Of a DNA stretch of 5,866 nt, positions 1-5,847 are shown one piece after another. The notes under the pieces are model-generated. The model saw only the letters and a list, made by a program, of their open reading frames with translations, searched no databases and was not told where the DNA came from. Positions within the stretch are counted from its first letter, which is position 1; each line of letters starts with the position of its first letter. The stretch spans positions 1 through 5,866 of the forward strand of contig JAISRU010000036.1 in the NCBI GenBank assembly GCA_031273515.1, written 5' to 3'. Source of the stretch: Bacteroidales bacterium. Lineage in GTDB: Bacteria; Bacteroidota; Bacteroidia; Bacteroidales; WCHB1-69. Made by a program: the position numbers and the translations under genes.

Positions 1-473
1 AATTTCCCTACAACTAATTTTAATTTTTCTTTTTTTGAATTATCGAAGACACTATTTAAAAGATTTTGCGTATCTTCTGATTTCTTCTTCTTTTTTGAAT
101 ATTCAATTCTGATTTCTTCTAATGTTAATAATTTTGCTGCTGTCGTTTTTTCATTCCAACCATACCACGAAGATTTTGGTTTAATTTTTTGTGTAGTCAG
201 CAATACTAATGATTTAAAAGACTCTAAATCAAAATTATCATCTAACCAATTATTTAATGTATTCCAAACATTGGAATCCATGTCTGTTAAATCATCTTTG
301 TAAAATTTTGCTTCTATTTGTTCTGTTTCTTCCCCAAACACAGAAACATCGCCAAAAGTTTCAATATACACAGATTCCTTTTCTTGTAACTCAAAACATT
401 TTTTTAGAGCTACAAGAAATTGGTAGATTATACCTTTAATGCTTGCCGTTGCATTGTTTAGTTGCTTTGCCAT
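1..473 (-). CDS. Cap4/DUF4297-like PD-(D/E)XK endonuclease, N-terminal part (runs off left edge)
   Basis: Reverse-strand reading from ATG at 473-471 stays open for 157 codons to the window edge, so the 3' end is missing. The protein starts MAKQLNNATASIKGIIYQF. It then has YIETFGDVSVFG (residues 36-47) and QIEAKFY (52-58), followed by LTDMDSNVWNTLNNW (62-76). This order matches the N-terminal nuclease domain of Cap4/DUF4297 proteins: a short 'SIKG..YQ' helix, an acidic strand, an (I/V)xxK strand, then 'LTD....W.T...W'. Likely catalytic residues are E38, D42, E54 and K56. Known members cut double-stranded DNA in CBASS or appear as effectors in ABC-three-component and similar conflict systems; the C-terminal sensor domain that would decide between these is not visible. 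The gene starts 12 bases after the stop of the YhcG-like gene, in the same frame, without a clear Shine-Dalgarno. Hand-counted G+C is about 28%, far below the other genes. The coding call is firm; the family call is moderate. Confidence 0.72.
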   Translation of the reverse strand, partial: MAKQLNNATASIKGIIYQFLVALKKCFELQEKESVYIETFGDVSVFGEETEQIEAKFYKDDLTDMDSNVWNTLNNWLDDNFDLESFKSLVLLTTQKIKPKSSWYGWNEKTTAAKLLTLEEIRIEYSKKKKKSEDTQNLLNSVFDNSKKEKLKLVVGK

Positions 474-485
474 ATCAACAATTAC

Positions 486-1637
486 TTAATTTTCTGTATC
501 GTTTTTTACATGCTTTAAAAACCCCGTAAACTCTTCCAACGACCGTTGCAACACTTCTTTCGGAATAAGTTGTCGTTGATATTCGGCAATCATTGTCGGG
601 CTGAGGCTGCGGCTCATGGCGTATTCGACAACACTACGGTCGGCTTCCCGGCAAAGCAAAATTCCGATGCTCGGATTTTCGTTGCTGCGGCGCACATCAC
701 GGTCGAGGGCTTCGAGATAAAATTCGAGTTGTCCCATATATTCAGGCTTGAATTTAGTGGTTTTCAACTCAATAGCGACTAAACATTGCAATCCCCTATG
801 GAAAAACAACAAATCGACTTTGAAAGTAGAGTTGCCCACTTGCAACGGATATTCTTTGTCCACAAACAGAAAATCTTTGCCAAGTTCGAGAACGAAATCT
901 TTCATGTTATCCAAAATACTGTGTTGCAAACGTTTTTCGGAATGTTTTTGCGGCAGTCCCAGAAAATCCACAAAAACGGTATCTTTGAGCATTGGAGCAG
1001 CCTGCGGATATATTTCTTTCAAACCTTTGGAAAGATTGTGTTTATCGCCTGTCAAAGAAGCAAATGTGTGGTTTTTGAGGCAACGCTGAAGCTCTCTGGT
1101 ATTAAGTTTTTCTTTATGCGAGTAAAGCACATAAAAAATTCGTTCCTCTATTGTTCTACAAGCATCAAGAATTTTAAAATGATTCGTTAATGTGGTTAAA
1201 TTTAAAAAAATTGGGAATTGTGCAATCATTGATTGCACAATTTGAGTAGTCTCTATTTGTGCAGGCAGTGTCTGCACAATTTGTTCTTCTCCCAATTGTG
1301 CAGCCACTGGCTGCACAAATTCGTTTAACTTAAATTTGTCTTGATATTCAATAAATTGCAGAGATGAATAAGCATCGTAAAGAGCAACCATATTATAAAT
1401 TGTACGTCTTCCGTACCCTCGCAAAGTCGGATCTTGCGTCCGCAGATATTCGGACAGTTGCATGACGGTTTTGCTACCCCATGCAGCGTTTTTGAGACGA
1501 GCAGACACATAAGCGCCTACTTCCCATGCAGTAAGCAGATTTTCGTTGTTTACGGTTTGCAAGGCTCGTGTGCGGTGCAAGGAAATGATGCCGTGAACCT
1601 GCTGAAATTCCTGCGTTGCTATATTATTTGTGTCCAT
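486..1637 (-). CDS. YhcG-family (DUF1016) PD-(D/E)XK nuclease-domain protein
   Basis: A complete 383-residue protein of the usual DUF1016/YhcG size and layout. Residues about 10-105 form the helical N-terminal domain (LLTAWEVGAYVSARL, then GYGRRTIYNMVALYDAY). Residues 107-145 are a 13-residue tandem repeat. Residues 145-195 contain the family's second helical block (IEERIFYVLYS, LNTRELQRCL). Residues about 235-345 are the nuclease fold: D275 in FKVDLLFFHR, E290 and K292 in LVAIELKTTKFKPEY, then GQLEFYLEALD. The D...ExK set is intact, so catalysis is plausible. Family members are often found beside restriction-modification and other defence genes, but their exact role is poorly known; DNA cleavage is inferred from the fold. 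The gene starts 38 bases after the rnz stop with no recognisable promoter in between, so cotranscription with rnz is likely. The Cap4-like gene follows after 12 bases. Confidence 0.9.
   Translation of the reverse strand: MDTNNIATQEFQQVHGIISLHRTRALQTVNNENLLTAWEVGAYVSARLKNAAWGSKTVMQLSEYLRTQDPTLRGYGRRTIYNMVALYDAYSSLQFIEYQDKFKLNEFVQPVAAQLGEEQIVQTLPAQIETTQIVQSMIAQFPIFLNLTTLTNHFKILDACRTIEERIFYVLYSHKEKLNTRELQRCLKNHTFASLTGDKHNLSKGLKEIYPQAAPMLKDTVFVDFLGLPQKHSEKRLQHSILDNMKDFVLELGKDFLFVDKEYPLQVGNSTFKVDLLFFHRGLQCLVAIELKTTKFKPEYMGQLEFYLEALDRDVRRSNENPSIGILLCREADRSVVEYAMSRSLSPTMIAEYQRQLIPKEVLQRSLEEFTGFLKHVKNDTEN
1203..1319 (-). repeat. Three 39-bp in-frame tandem repeats, each containing a 23-bp palindrome
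   Basis: Within the YhcG-like gene, three 13-codon units lie back to back at 1281-1319, 1242-1280 and 1203-1241. They encode FVQPVAAQLGEEQ, IVQTLPAQIETTQ and IVQSMIAQFPIFL, giving the pattern (I/F)VQxxxAQ. Each unit carries a palindrome centred at 1307, 1268 and 1229, exactly 39 bp apart. On the plus strand the arms are TTGTGCAGCCA/TGGCTGCACAA (perfect), TTGTGCAGGCA/TGTCTGCACAA (one mismatch) and TTGTGCAATCA/TGATTGCACAA (perfect, extending to 13-bp arms at 1216-1242). Each has a single central base. The outer seven bases of each arm are invariant. The inner variable bases differ between units but remain complementary in the first and third. The part of each unit outside the palindrome is poorly conserved. 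Confidence 0.93.
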
Positions 1638-1675
1638 ATTCTTATTTTTTAATATTTTCTTTCACAAAAGTTTCC

Positions 1676-2599
1676 TTAAATTTGAAAGGTAGCTCCTTCG
1701 AAAGCTGCGAGCGTATTGGGAAATACGTCTTGGGCTTCCTGCAACAGCGGACTAATATCCTTATATCTTGCCGAATAATGACCTATCAGCAGTTTGTCGA
1801 CTTGAGCGAGTTTGGCGATTGTCGCCGCTTGCATCGCTGTTGAATGGTACTTCTCTTCGGCGACAGACAACATATCCTGCATAAAAGTAGCTTCATGATA
1901 TAATAAATTCACTCCATGAATAAAAGGAAGAATGGTTTCGGTATAAGCGGTGTCCGAACAATAGGCAAAGGTTTTCAAATCCGAAGAAAGTTCGGTGATG
2001 GATTTATTAGACAACAAGACGCCGTTTTGTGTGCGAAAGTCGTTTCCTTCTTTGATGCCGAGTATCTGTTTGACCGTCGGACGATACTGAGCAATAAATT
2101 CTTTGGATACGAGTCTGCTGTGTCCTTTTTCTCGAAACAAAAAGCCGTTGGTCGGGATGCTGTGTAACAAAGGAAACGTCGTTACGGATATTTTATCGTT
2201 TTCGTAAAGCGGCATTTCCTTCTTTTTCCGTGCATTGATCGGATGAAAAAATATAGGATAGGTCATTTTTGATTTGTCCATTTTGAGCTGCATACGAATA
2301 ATTTTCTGCAGAGGCTTATGCGCATAAATATGCAATTCTTCTTTTCTACCCAACAGACTTTGCGTAAAGAGAAATCCTATCAGTCCGAAAAAATGATCAC
2401 CGTGCAGATGACTGATGAAAATACGGGAAATCTGCTGCATACGGATACCTACCCGACGAAGTAATATTTGCGTACCTTCCCCGCAATCTATCAGAAAGTA
2501 ATCTTTTTGTTTATTCGATCTCAGCAAAAACGAACTTGGATACCGCGATGCGGTCGGAGTAGCCGAACTGCTCCCTAAAACTGTCAGAGATAATGCCAT
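1676..2599 (-). CDS. rnz: Ribonuclease Z (tRNA 3' endonuclease)
   Basis: A full-length 307-residue metallo-beta-lactamase-fold protein, the usual length of the short bacterial RNase Z. The enzyme cuts tRNA precursors just after the discriminator base to prepare the 3' end for CCA addition, using two zinc ions in the cytoplasm. Visible motifs are LTVLGSSSATPT at the N terminus and IDCGEGTQ (37-44). The metal-binding HLHGDH is at 64-69, H146 is in LLHSIPTNGF, D216 in CSDTAY, HEAT at 235-238, and H274 in GHYSARY. All expected metal ligands are present. The region around 150-190 corresponds to the flexible arm that clamps the tRNA elbow. The ATG at 2599 gives the standard N terminus, only 15 bases after a strong hairpin. 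There is no Shine-Dalgarno, as is usual in Bacteroidetes. The YhcG-like gene follows after 38 bases and is probably on the same transcript. Confidence 0.96.
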   Translation of the reverse strand: MALSLTVLGSSSATPTASRYPSSFLLRSNKQKDYFLIDCGEGTQILLRRVGIRMQQISRIFISHLHGDHFFGLIGFLFTQSLLGRKEELHIYAHKPLQKIIRMQLKMDKSKMTYPIFFHPINARKKKEMPLYENDKISVTTFPLLHSIPTNGFLFREKGHSRLVSKEFIAQYRPTVKQILGIKEGNDFRTQNGVLLSNKSITELSSDLKTFAYCSDTAYTETILPFIHGVNLLYHEATFMQDMLSVAEEKYHSTAMQAATIAKLAQVDKLLIGHYSARYKDISPLLQEAQDVFPNTLAAFEGATFQI

Positions 2600-2614
2600 C
2601 CGTATAAATAAAAG

Positions 2615-2657
2615 TACGTATTCTCCTTCTGCCCCAAAAGCAAAAAGAGAATACGTA
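2615..2657 (-). terminator. 18-bp hairpin with T-rich tail after the C69 dipeptidase gene
   Basis: Arms 2615-2632 and 2640-2657 enclose a 7-base loop (2633-2639). Eleven outer pairs are perfect (TACGTATTCTC / GAGAATACGTA). Seven inner pairs follow, two of which are G-U on the minus-strand RNA. On that strand the stem is followed by CTTTTATTTA, an interrupted U tract. It lies between the dipeptidase stop (2672) and the rnz start (2599). It therefore looks like the intrinsic terminator of the two-gene unit to the right, perhaps with some read-through. The plus strand has no T tract after the stem, so the terminator works in one direction only. Confidence 0.75.
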
Positions 2658-2671
2658 ACTATTCATAATTA

Positions 2672-4411
2672 TTATTTCATTTTTAAATTATCTCCTGTAT
2701 CGTCGATAATCATTTTGTAATACCAATCAGGATATTTCGGATGGTTCGGCTGTTTGGGGAAGGTCGACTTATAGCCGTTATCCAGAAACTTACCGTCTTT
2801 TTCCTGTTTGACATTGCCGTCGATGTATTTTATCAGCAAATATTCGCTCAGCGTTTTCCACCGACTAAACGTTTCATCGGCAACTCCGTTGGAATAGGAA
2901 TTAAGGACGTCAATACCCTGATCCCTGTTTTGATTATATATTGCAGCGAATTGTTCCGATTGTTTTTCTACCTGAGCAATAAAACCGGTTTCGAGTTCCT
3001 TTTGAACTTTTTGAATATCCGAAATCATATCATTATAGCGCAAATAGGCAAAATTTGTTACCAGATTGAACAGCCAGAAAGCAGACGTGGGAGAATAGGT
3101 CATCATATCGCCGTTTCCTTCTTTGAAGCAATTGGGGATTTTTGTTATTCCGCAGAAAATAGGGACATAGCAAGTGCTGTAGGTATCGTCGACGCCAAAC
3201 CAAAGCACTCCGCCGACTGCTGCAGGATATTTTGTTCTGCTTTCTGCCACAAAAGAAAATCCTGTCTGTTGCGTAGAGATAGCTCTTTCGTGGACATATT
3301 TCGTTCCCTGATAATCCCATTCCATGGGTCGCCAGCGGTAAGGACATTCAAATGGACCTGCCCCTTTATCTTTGGTCATATCCATAGACGTTCCTTCAAA
3401 ATGGTCGCGCATCATGTCGATTACATCTGCAACACCCAACAGACGGTCGGGTTTAATCCACAGAGGCATACGAGTTTTAAGGTTGTCGCCTCGAGCGTAG
3501 TCTTCGTATTTAGCCATTTCGGCAGGATTTGCTTTCCTGAAACCAGCCCAGACTCTCGATTCGCAAAAACGGGCTGCGCCGAAATCTAAGGGAGCATAGG
3601 TATCGGAGAAGCTAAATTCTTCGTCTTTGCCCGAAAAGAATCCTGCTTCACGCGCATACGAAATAATGTCTGACGCATAAACGACTTCGATATCAGGAAG
3701 AAATACCTTACTTAGATTTTTGGAAGAGATCGATTTCTTACCGTCTTCTTTGGGGAAGGTGGTGATACGGGCGTGATTGGCATGTCCCGAAATATAGCCG
3801 TCGGGGATACGCATTGCGATCCATATTGCTCCTGTGTTCTTTTTCGGGTCGATAGCGCCGTTTTTGTCGGTCAATTTTTTCCCTTTGCCGATTATTTCGA
3901 ATATCCATGCTTCTTTGCCGTCGGAGATAGAGAAACTTTCTCCCGAACTGCAATAGCCATATTCTGTTGTGAGTTCGGCGATTACTTTAATAGCTTCTCT
4001 TGCGTTTTTTGCACGTTGAAGCACGATAGTCATCAGACTGCCGTAATCGATAATACCGGTCGGATCGACCAATTCTTCCCGACCCCCGTAAGTTGTTTCG
4101 GAGATAGCCAGTTGATGTTCATTCATAAAGCCCACCACGGAATAAGTACTTGGAGCCTGTTTGATCTGACCAAGTTTTTTCCCCGTATCCCATTCGTAGA
4201 TATCGAGCATAGTTCCTGCAGGATAGATTGCAGCGGGACGATAATACAATTCGCCGTACAGGGTATGCGAATCAGCAGCGTAAGTAATAAAGGTAGAGCC
4301 GTTTTTGGACGCTCCTTTAGTGATAATAAAGTTGGTACAAGCCTGTACGATATTGTTTCCTGATAACAACAGACAGACTGCGGATGCAAAAATTAAATTC
4401 TTTTTATTCAT
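2672..4411 (-). CDS. Secreted C69-family dipeptidase
   Basis: A 579-residue member of peptidase family C69, N-terminal-nucleophile cysteine hydrolases that split dipeptides. The start at 4411 gives a clear signal peptide: charged MNKKN, hydrophobic core LIFASAVCLLLSG, then a VQA cleavage site. Cys25 (ACTNFIITKGAS) directly follows and would become the N-terminal catalytic residue after cleavage, as expected for Ntn enzymes. Other family features are TYAADSHTLYGELYYRPA (43-60), NEHQLAISETTYGGR (97-111) and ESFSISDGKEAWIFEIIGKG (158-177). A helical C-terminal part contains NLVTNFAYLRYNDM. The length fits the large exported Bacteroidetes forms. The likely location is periplasmic, in peptide scavenging; no anchor or sorting domain is visible at the C terminus. 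The gene starts 25 bases after the DUF6913-like gene and probably shares its promoter. A strong hairpin follows its stop. Confidence 0.94.
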   Translation of the reverse strand: MNKKNLIFASAVCLLLSGNNIVQACTNFIITKGASKNGSTFITYAADSHTLYGELYYRPAAIYPAGTMLDIYEWDTGKKLGQIKQAPSTYSVVGFMNEHQLAISETTYGGREELVDPTGIIDYGSLMTIVLQRAKNAREAIKVIAELTTEYGYCSSGESFSISDGKEAWIFEIIGKGKKLTDKNGAIDPKKNTGAIWIAMRIPDGYISGHANHARITTFPKEDGKKSISSKNLSKVFLPDIEVVYASDIISYAREAGFFSGKDEEFSFSDTYAPLDFGAARFCESRVWAGFRKANPAEMAKYEDYARGDNLKTRMPLWIKPDRLLGVADVIDMMRDHFEGTSMDMTKDKGAGPFECPYRWRPMEWDYQGTKYVHERAISTQQTGFSFVAESRTKYPAAVGGVLWFGVDDTYSTCYVPIFCGITKIPNCFKEGNGDMMTYSPTSAFWLFNLVTNFAYLRYNDMISDIQKVQKELETGFIAQVEKQSEQFAAIYNQNRDQGIDVLNSYSNGVADETFSRWKTLSEYLLIKYIDGNVKQEKDGKFLDNGYKSTFPKQPNHPKYPDWYYKMIIDDTGDNLKMK

Positions 4412-4436
4412 CGGTTTCTATTTTTAAGTTTATAAA

Positions 4437-4976
4437 TTAGTTTCCTTTTAAACGGGACGTATACTGATTTAGAACGGACATATAATCATTTATTGTATGA
4501 TTTTCATCCACACAGAGGGTCAAATCAAAATAAGAGCAATAGTCCTGATTTCGTCCGATGCGAAACTCGGCATTGGGTAATGATTTGAGATACAATCCGA
4601 ACAAGTCCGAAAAGACGTCTGTATCGATCAACACGTCGTAATGCGGAGATGCAAGTTGATGTTTCTTTTGAGTATTGATTTGTCCGAAAATATTCGCATC
4701 CTTAGCAGAAACGGTACAGATATTGGGAATACGACTTATTTGCTGAGGTATTTCATGAAACGGAAAATAACAAATGACGGTTATTTCTTTCCCTTTTTGA
4801 CGAAACCATTTCACGCACTGGTAAACTTCTTCCCACTTATCGGGCGACTGATATGTCGTAAATAGACAAAGGGAAGTAATGATATCTATTGTATAGACAG
4901 ATACCTGTACTTTCTTTCTATTCTCTGTGAAATGTTTCAGTTGACGGTTCAGATAATATTTTTGGATAAAATTCAT
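4437..4976 (-). CDS. DUF6913-like conserved hypothetical protein
   Basis: A 179-residue cytoplasmic-looking protein with no signal peptide or membrane segment. It starts with a basic helix (MNFIQKYYLNRQLKHF). It then has alternating strands and helices: VSVYTIDIITSLCLFTT, KEITVICYF (63-71), PHYDVLIDTD (111-120), NAEFRIGR (135-142) and SYFDLTLCVDE (148-158). The last three match the pattern I recall for the Bacteroidetes DUF6913 family, 'FDLLIDL...AKFRVG...YDLMID'. No catalytic motif is evident and the function is unknown. The ATG at 4976 lies 18 bases downstream of a good Bacteroidetes -7 element, which supports this start. It is the first gene of a unit with the C69 dipeptidase 25 bases downstream; nothing in the sequence shows that the two proteins work together. 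Confidence 0.83.
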   Translation of the reverse strand: MNFIQKYYLNRQLKHFTENRKKVQVSVYTIDIITSLCLFTTYQSPDKWEEVYQCVKWFRQKGKEITVICYFPFHEIPQQISRIPNICTVSAKDANIFGQINTQKKHQLASPHYDVLIDTDVFSDLFGLYLKSLPNAEFRIGRNQDYCSYFDLTLCVDENHTINDYMSVLNQYTSRLKGN

Positions 4977-4994
4977 GCCAGATTTTTTGAATTA

Positions 4995-5026
4995 CAAAGG
5001 TAGTACGATTTTTTGAAAATAACAAG
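4995..5026 (-). promoter_or_regulatory. Bacteroidetes-type sigma promoter for the DUF6913-like/dipeptidase unit
   Basis: On the minus strand, CTTG (5026-5023) is followed after 20 bases by TACCTTTG (5002-4995). The Bacteroidetes primary-sigma consensus is TTTG at -33, about 19-21 bases, then TAnnTTTG at -7. The -7 element matches perfectly and the -33 element in three of four bases. The expected transcript would start about 10 bases before the ATG at 4976. An identical 11-bp direct repeat (GATTTTTTGAA on the plus strand, at 4981-4991 and 5007-5017) flanks the -7 element. It may be chance in AT-rich DNA, or an operator. Confidence 0.72.
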
Positions 5027-5118
5027 TATATTCGATTTTTTTTCATGCCATTCGGACTTAATCTAATTGAGAATTGAGAATCTTGATTGTGAGAATCAGG
5101 CTTGCTCAAAAGTATTCT

Positions 5119-5155
5119 GGATTGCCGCACTCCGCTTCGCTGCGTTACAATGACG
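5119..5155 (-). repeat. Dispersed intergenic repeat fragment (CGTCATTG...GCAATCC type)
   Basis: On the minus strand this reads CGTCATTG, then a GC-rich core containing GCAGCGAAGCGG, then GCAATCC. It has the ends and core of the dispersed 'CGTCATTGCGAG...GAAGCAATCC' intergenic repeats seen in many bacterial genomes. The ends form an imperfect inverted repeat (ATTG/CAAT and CGCA/TGCG). It is much more GC-rich than the flanking DNA. Identification rests on recalled similarity; other copies would lie elsewhere in the genome. Confidence 0.5.
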
Positions 5156-5177
5156 TGAGAGTAAGCGCAATTCCCTT

Positions 5178-5227
5178 CTGCCTTCTCCATTTTGGAAAGG
5201 GCAGGGGGTTAGGGATGCATCCCTAAC
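5178..5227. repeat. Hairpin plus exact 20-bp palindrome
   Basis: Two adjacent inverted repeats. The first has 12-base arms CTGCCTTCTCCA (5178-5189) and TGGAAAGGGCAG (5193-5204) around TTT, with one mismatch and one G-T pair. The second, at 5208-5227, is an exact palindrome with arms GTTAGGGATG and CATCCCTAAC and no spacer. The pyrimidine/purine style (CCCTTCTCC...GGAAAGGGCAGGGGG) resembles common dispersed intergenic repeats, so this is probably a mobile or amplified non-coding element rather than an operator. Confidence 0.6.
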
Positions 5228-5423
5228 GGGAAGATCACAAATAATCGTCGCTTTGCTCTCTTGTTCATTTGTCTACGTGCTAAAAAACAGGACAATACAC
5301 GACTGCCCCGCCAACAATTATGAGTCTGCTAGACTATTAACTAACATAATTAACACATTAGGCATTCTATGCATTGCATTTCAAACGACGTCCCTGTTCT
5401 TTTTTGTCTGACAAACAATGACT

Positions 5424-5454
5424 CCAAAAAAGAATTATCCCAAAGCAAAGGGAT
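5424..5454 (-). terminator. Probable terminator of the zinc-protein gene
   Basis: Directly after the stop codon at 5458, the minus strand folds ATCCC (5454-5450) with GGGAT (5441-5437) around an 8-base loop. The tail AATTCTTTTTT follows. The stem is short (5 bp), so it is a weak candidate. A second possible hairpin pairs TTCTTTTTTG (5397-5406) with CAAAAAAGAA (5425-5434) and would use the same T tract. Confidence 0.45.
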
Positions 5455-5457
5455 GAT

Positions 5458-5847
5458 TTATTGTTTGACAAAAACCCCATCTCTTTCAACATCAATACTT
5501 CCTCCCGCGTAACAGCAAACGCCCATTCGCGGAGAATTAACTACCGGCAAAGAAGCATAATCGTCAAAATCGGGACATTTCTTAGCATGTTTTTTGGCGC
5601 ATTTATCGCAAAATAAACTGTCTTCGTCCCAACCGTGGACGGTACAAATTTGCGTGGCAGGTTCTTTTTTGCACAAATCGCACAACAATTCCAGGGGTTC
5701 GTTGCGAGAAAGCAATACAATTTTCTTGTCTGCTTTTACCTGATATTCTTCCACAACGTTTAGCGAAAGCATAGTTGTGCTGCCGAAATCATACTCATAC
5801 TCCAATTTTAAATCTTTATGGAAAACGGTTTTCGCTTTCCTGTTCAT
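5458..5847 (-). CDS. YEYDFG-motif protein with Cys/His zinc-binding module
   Basis: A 129-residue protein of unknown function. The N-terminal third carries LKLEYEYDFGSTTMLSLNVVEEY (key residues Y17-G22), which resembles the core of pRiA4b ORF-3/IS1096 TnpR-like proteins. The middle has a Cys/His module: C56-x2-C59, C68-x2-H71, C80-x2-C83, H87 and C91. This could bind two zinc ions in a B-box or treble-clef manner. The C terminus contains LPVVNSPRMGVCCYAGG (100-116), a segment I recall from homologues of the same architecture. No signal peptide or membrane segment is present. The start is the first ATG after an in-frame TAG that directly abuts it (5850-5848). An N-terminal part or an overlapping upstream gene may therefore lie outside the window. 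No clear Shine-Dalgarno is present. Coding is well supported by the cysteine pattern; function is not known. Confidence 0.8.
   Translation of the reverse strand: MNRKAKTVFHKDLKLEYEYDFGSTTMLSLNVVEEYQVKADKKIVLLSRNEPLELLCDLCKKEPATQICTVHGWDEDSLFCDKCAKKHAKKCPDFDDYASLPVVNSPRMGVCCYAGGSIDVERDGVFVKQ

Larger units (their letters stand above)
5027..5457. other. Intergenic region without a credible gene, rich in repeat fragments
   Basis: About 430 bases separate the promoter of the DUF6913-like gene from the zinc-protein gene. The part nearest the promoter holds short repeats (GAGAAT... motifs at 5069-5097). The middle holds the repeat mosaic listed separately (5119-5227). From 5228 to about 5395 I see no tRNA, riboswitch, promoter or plausible coding sequence, apart from a weak 5-bp hairpin at 5323-5335. 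The right end holds terminator-like hairpins belonging to the zinc-protein gene. Reading frames crossing this stretch are short and composed of repeat sequence. Confidence 0.6.

Noticed and set aside
748..1190. Overlapping plus-strand open frames opposite the YhcG-like gene
   Set aside because: Antisense shadows of a well-supported nuclease-domain gene, without motifs of their own.
1203..1319. CRISPR-like array
   Set aside because: The regular 39-bp period superficially suits it, but the units are contiguous in-frame codons of the YhcG-like gene and the inter-palindrome segments are only 16 bases.
2741..3589. Long plus-strand open frame (282 codons) opposite the dipeptidase gene
   Set aside because: It is antisense to a clear C69 coding sequence, has Cys/Phe/Arg-rich composition without any family motif, and is explained by the codon bias of the real gene.
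3773..4363. Plus-strand open frame (196 codons) opposite the dipeptidase N-terminal half
   Set aside because: Antisense shadow covering the signal peptide and catalytic Cys of the real gene; no recognisable domain.
4337..4411. Lipoprotein signal (VQAC) on the dipeptidase
   Set aside because: The Cys after the signal peptide is the expected catalytic nucleophile of family C69 and must have a free amino group; the lipobox match is poor (Q at -2).
4918..5190. Minus-strand open frame (90 codons) upstream of the DUF6913-like gene
   Set aside because: It translates intergenic repeat sequence, runs through the promoter and overlaps the start of the real gene in another frame.
5209..5268. Minus-strand mini-ORF of 19 codons beginning MNKRAKRR
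   Set aside because: It ends inside the 20-bp palindrome and lies in repeat-derived sequence; there is no promoter or conserved context to support translation.
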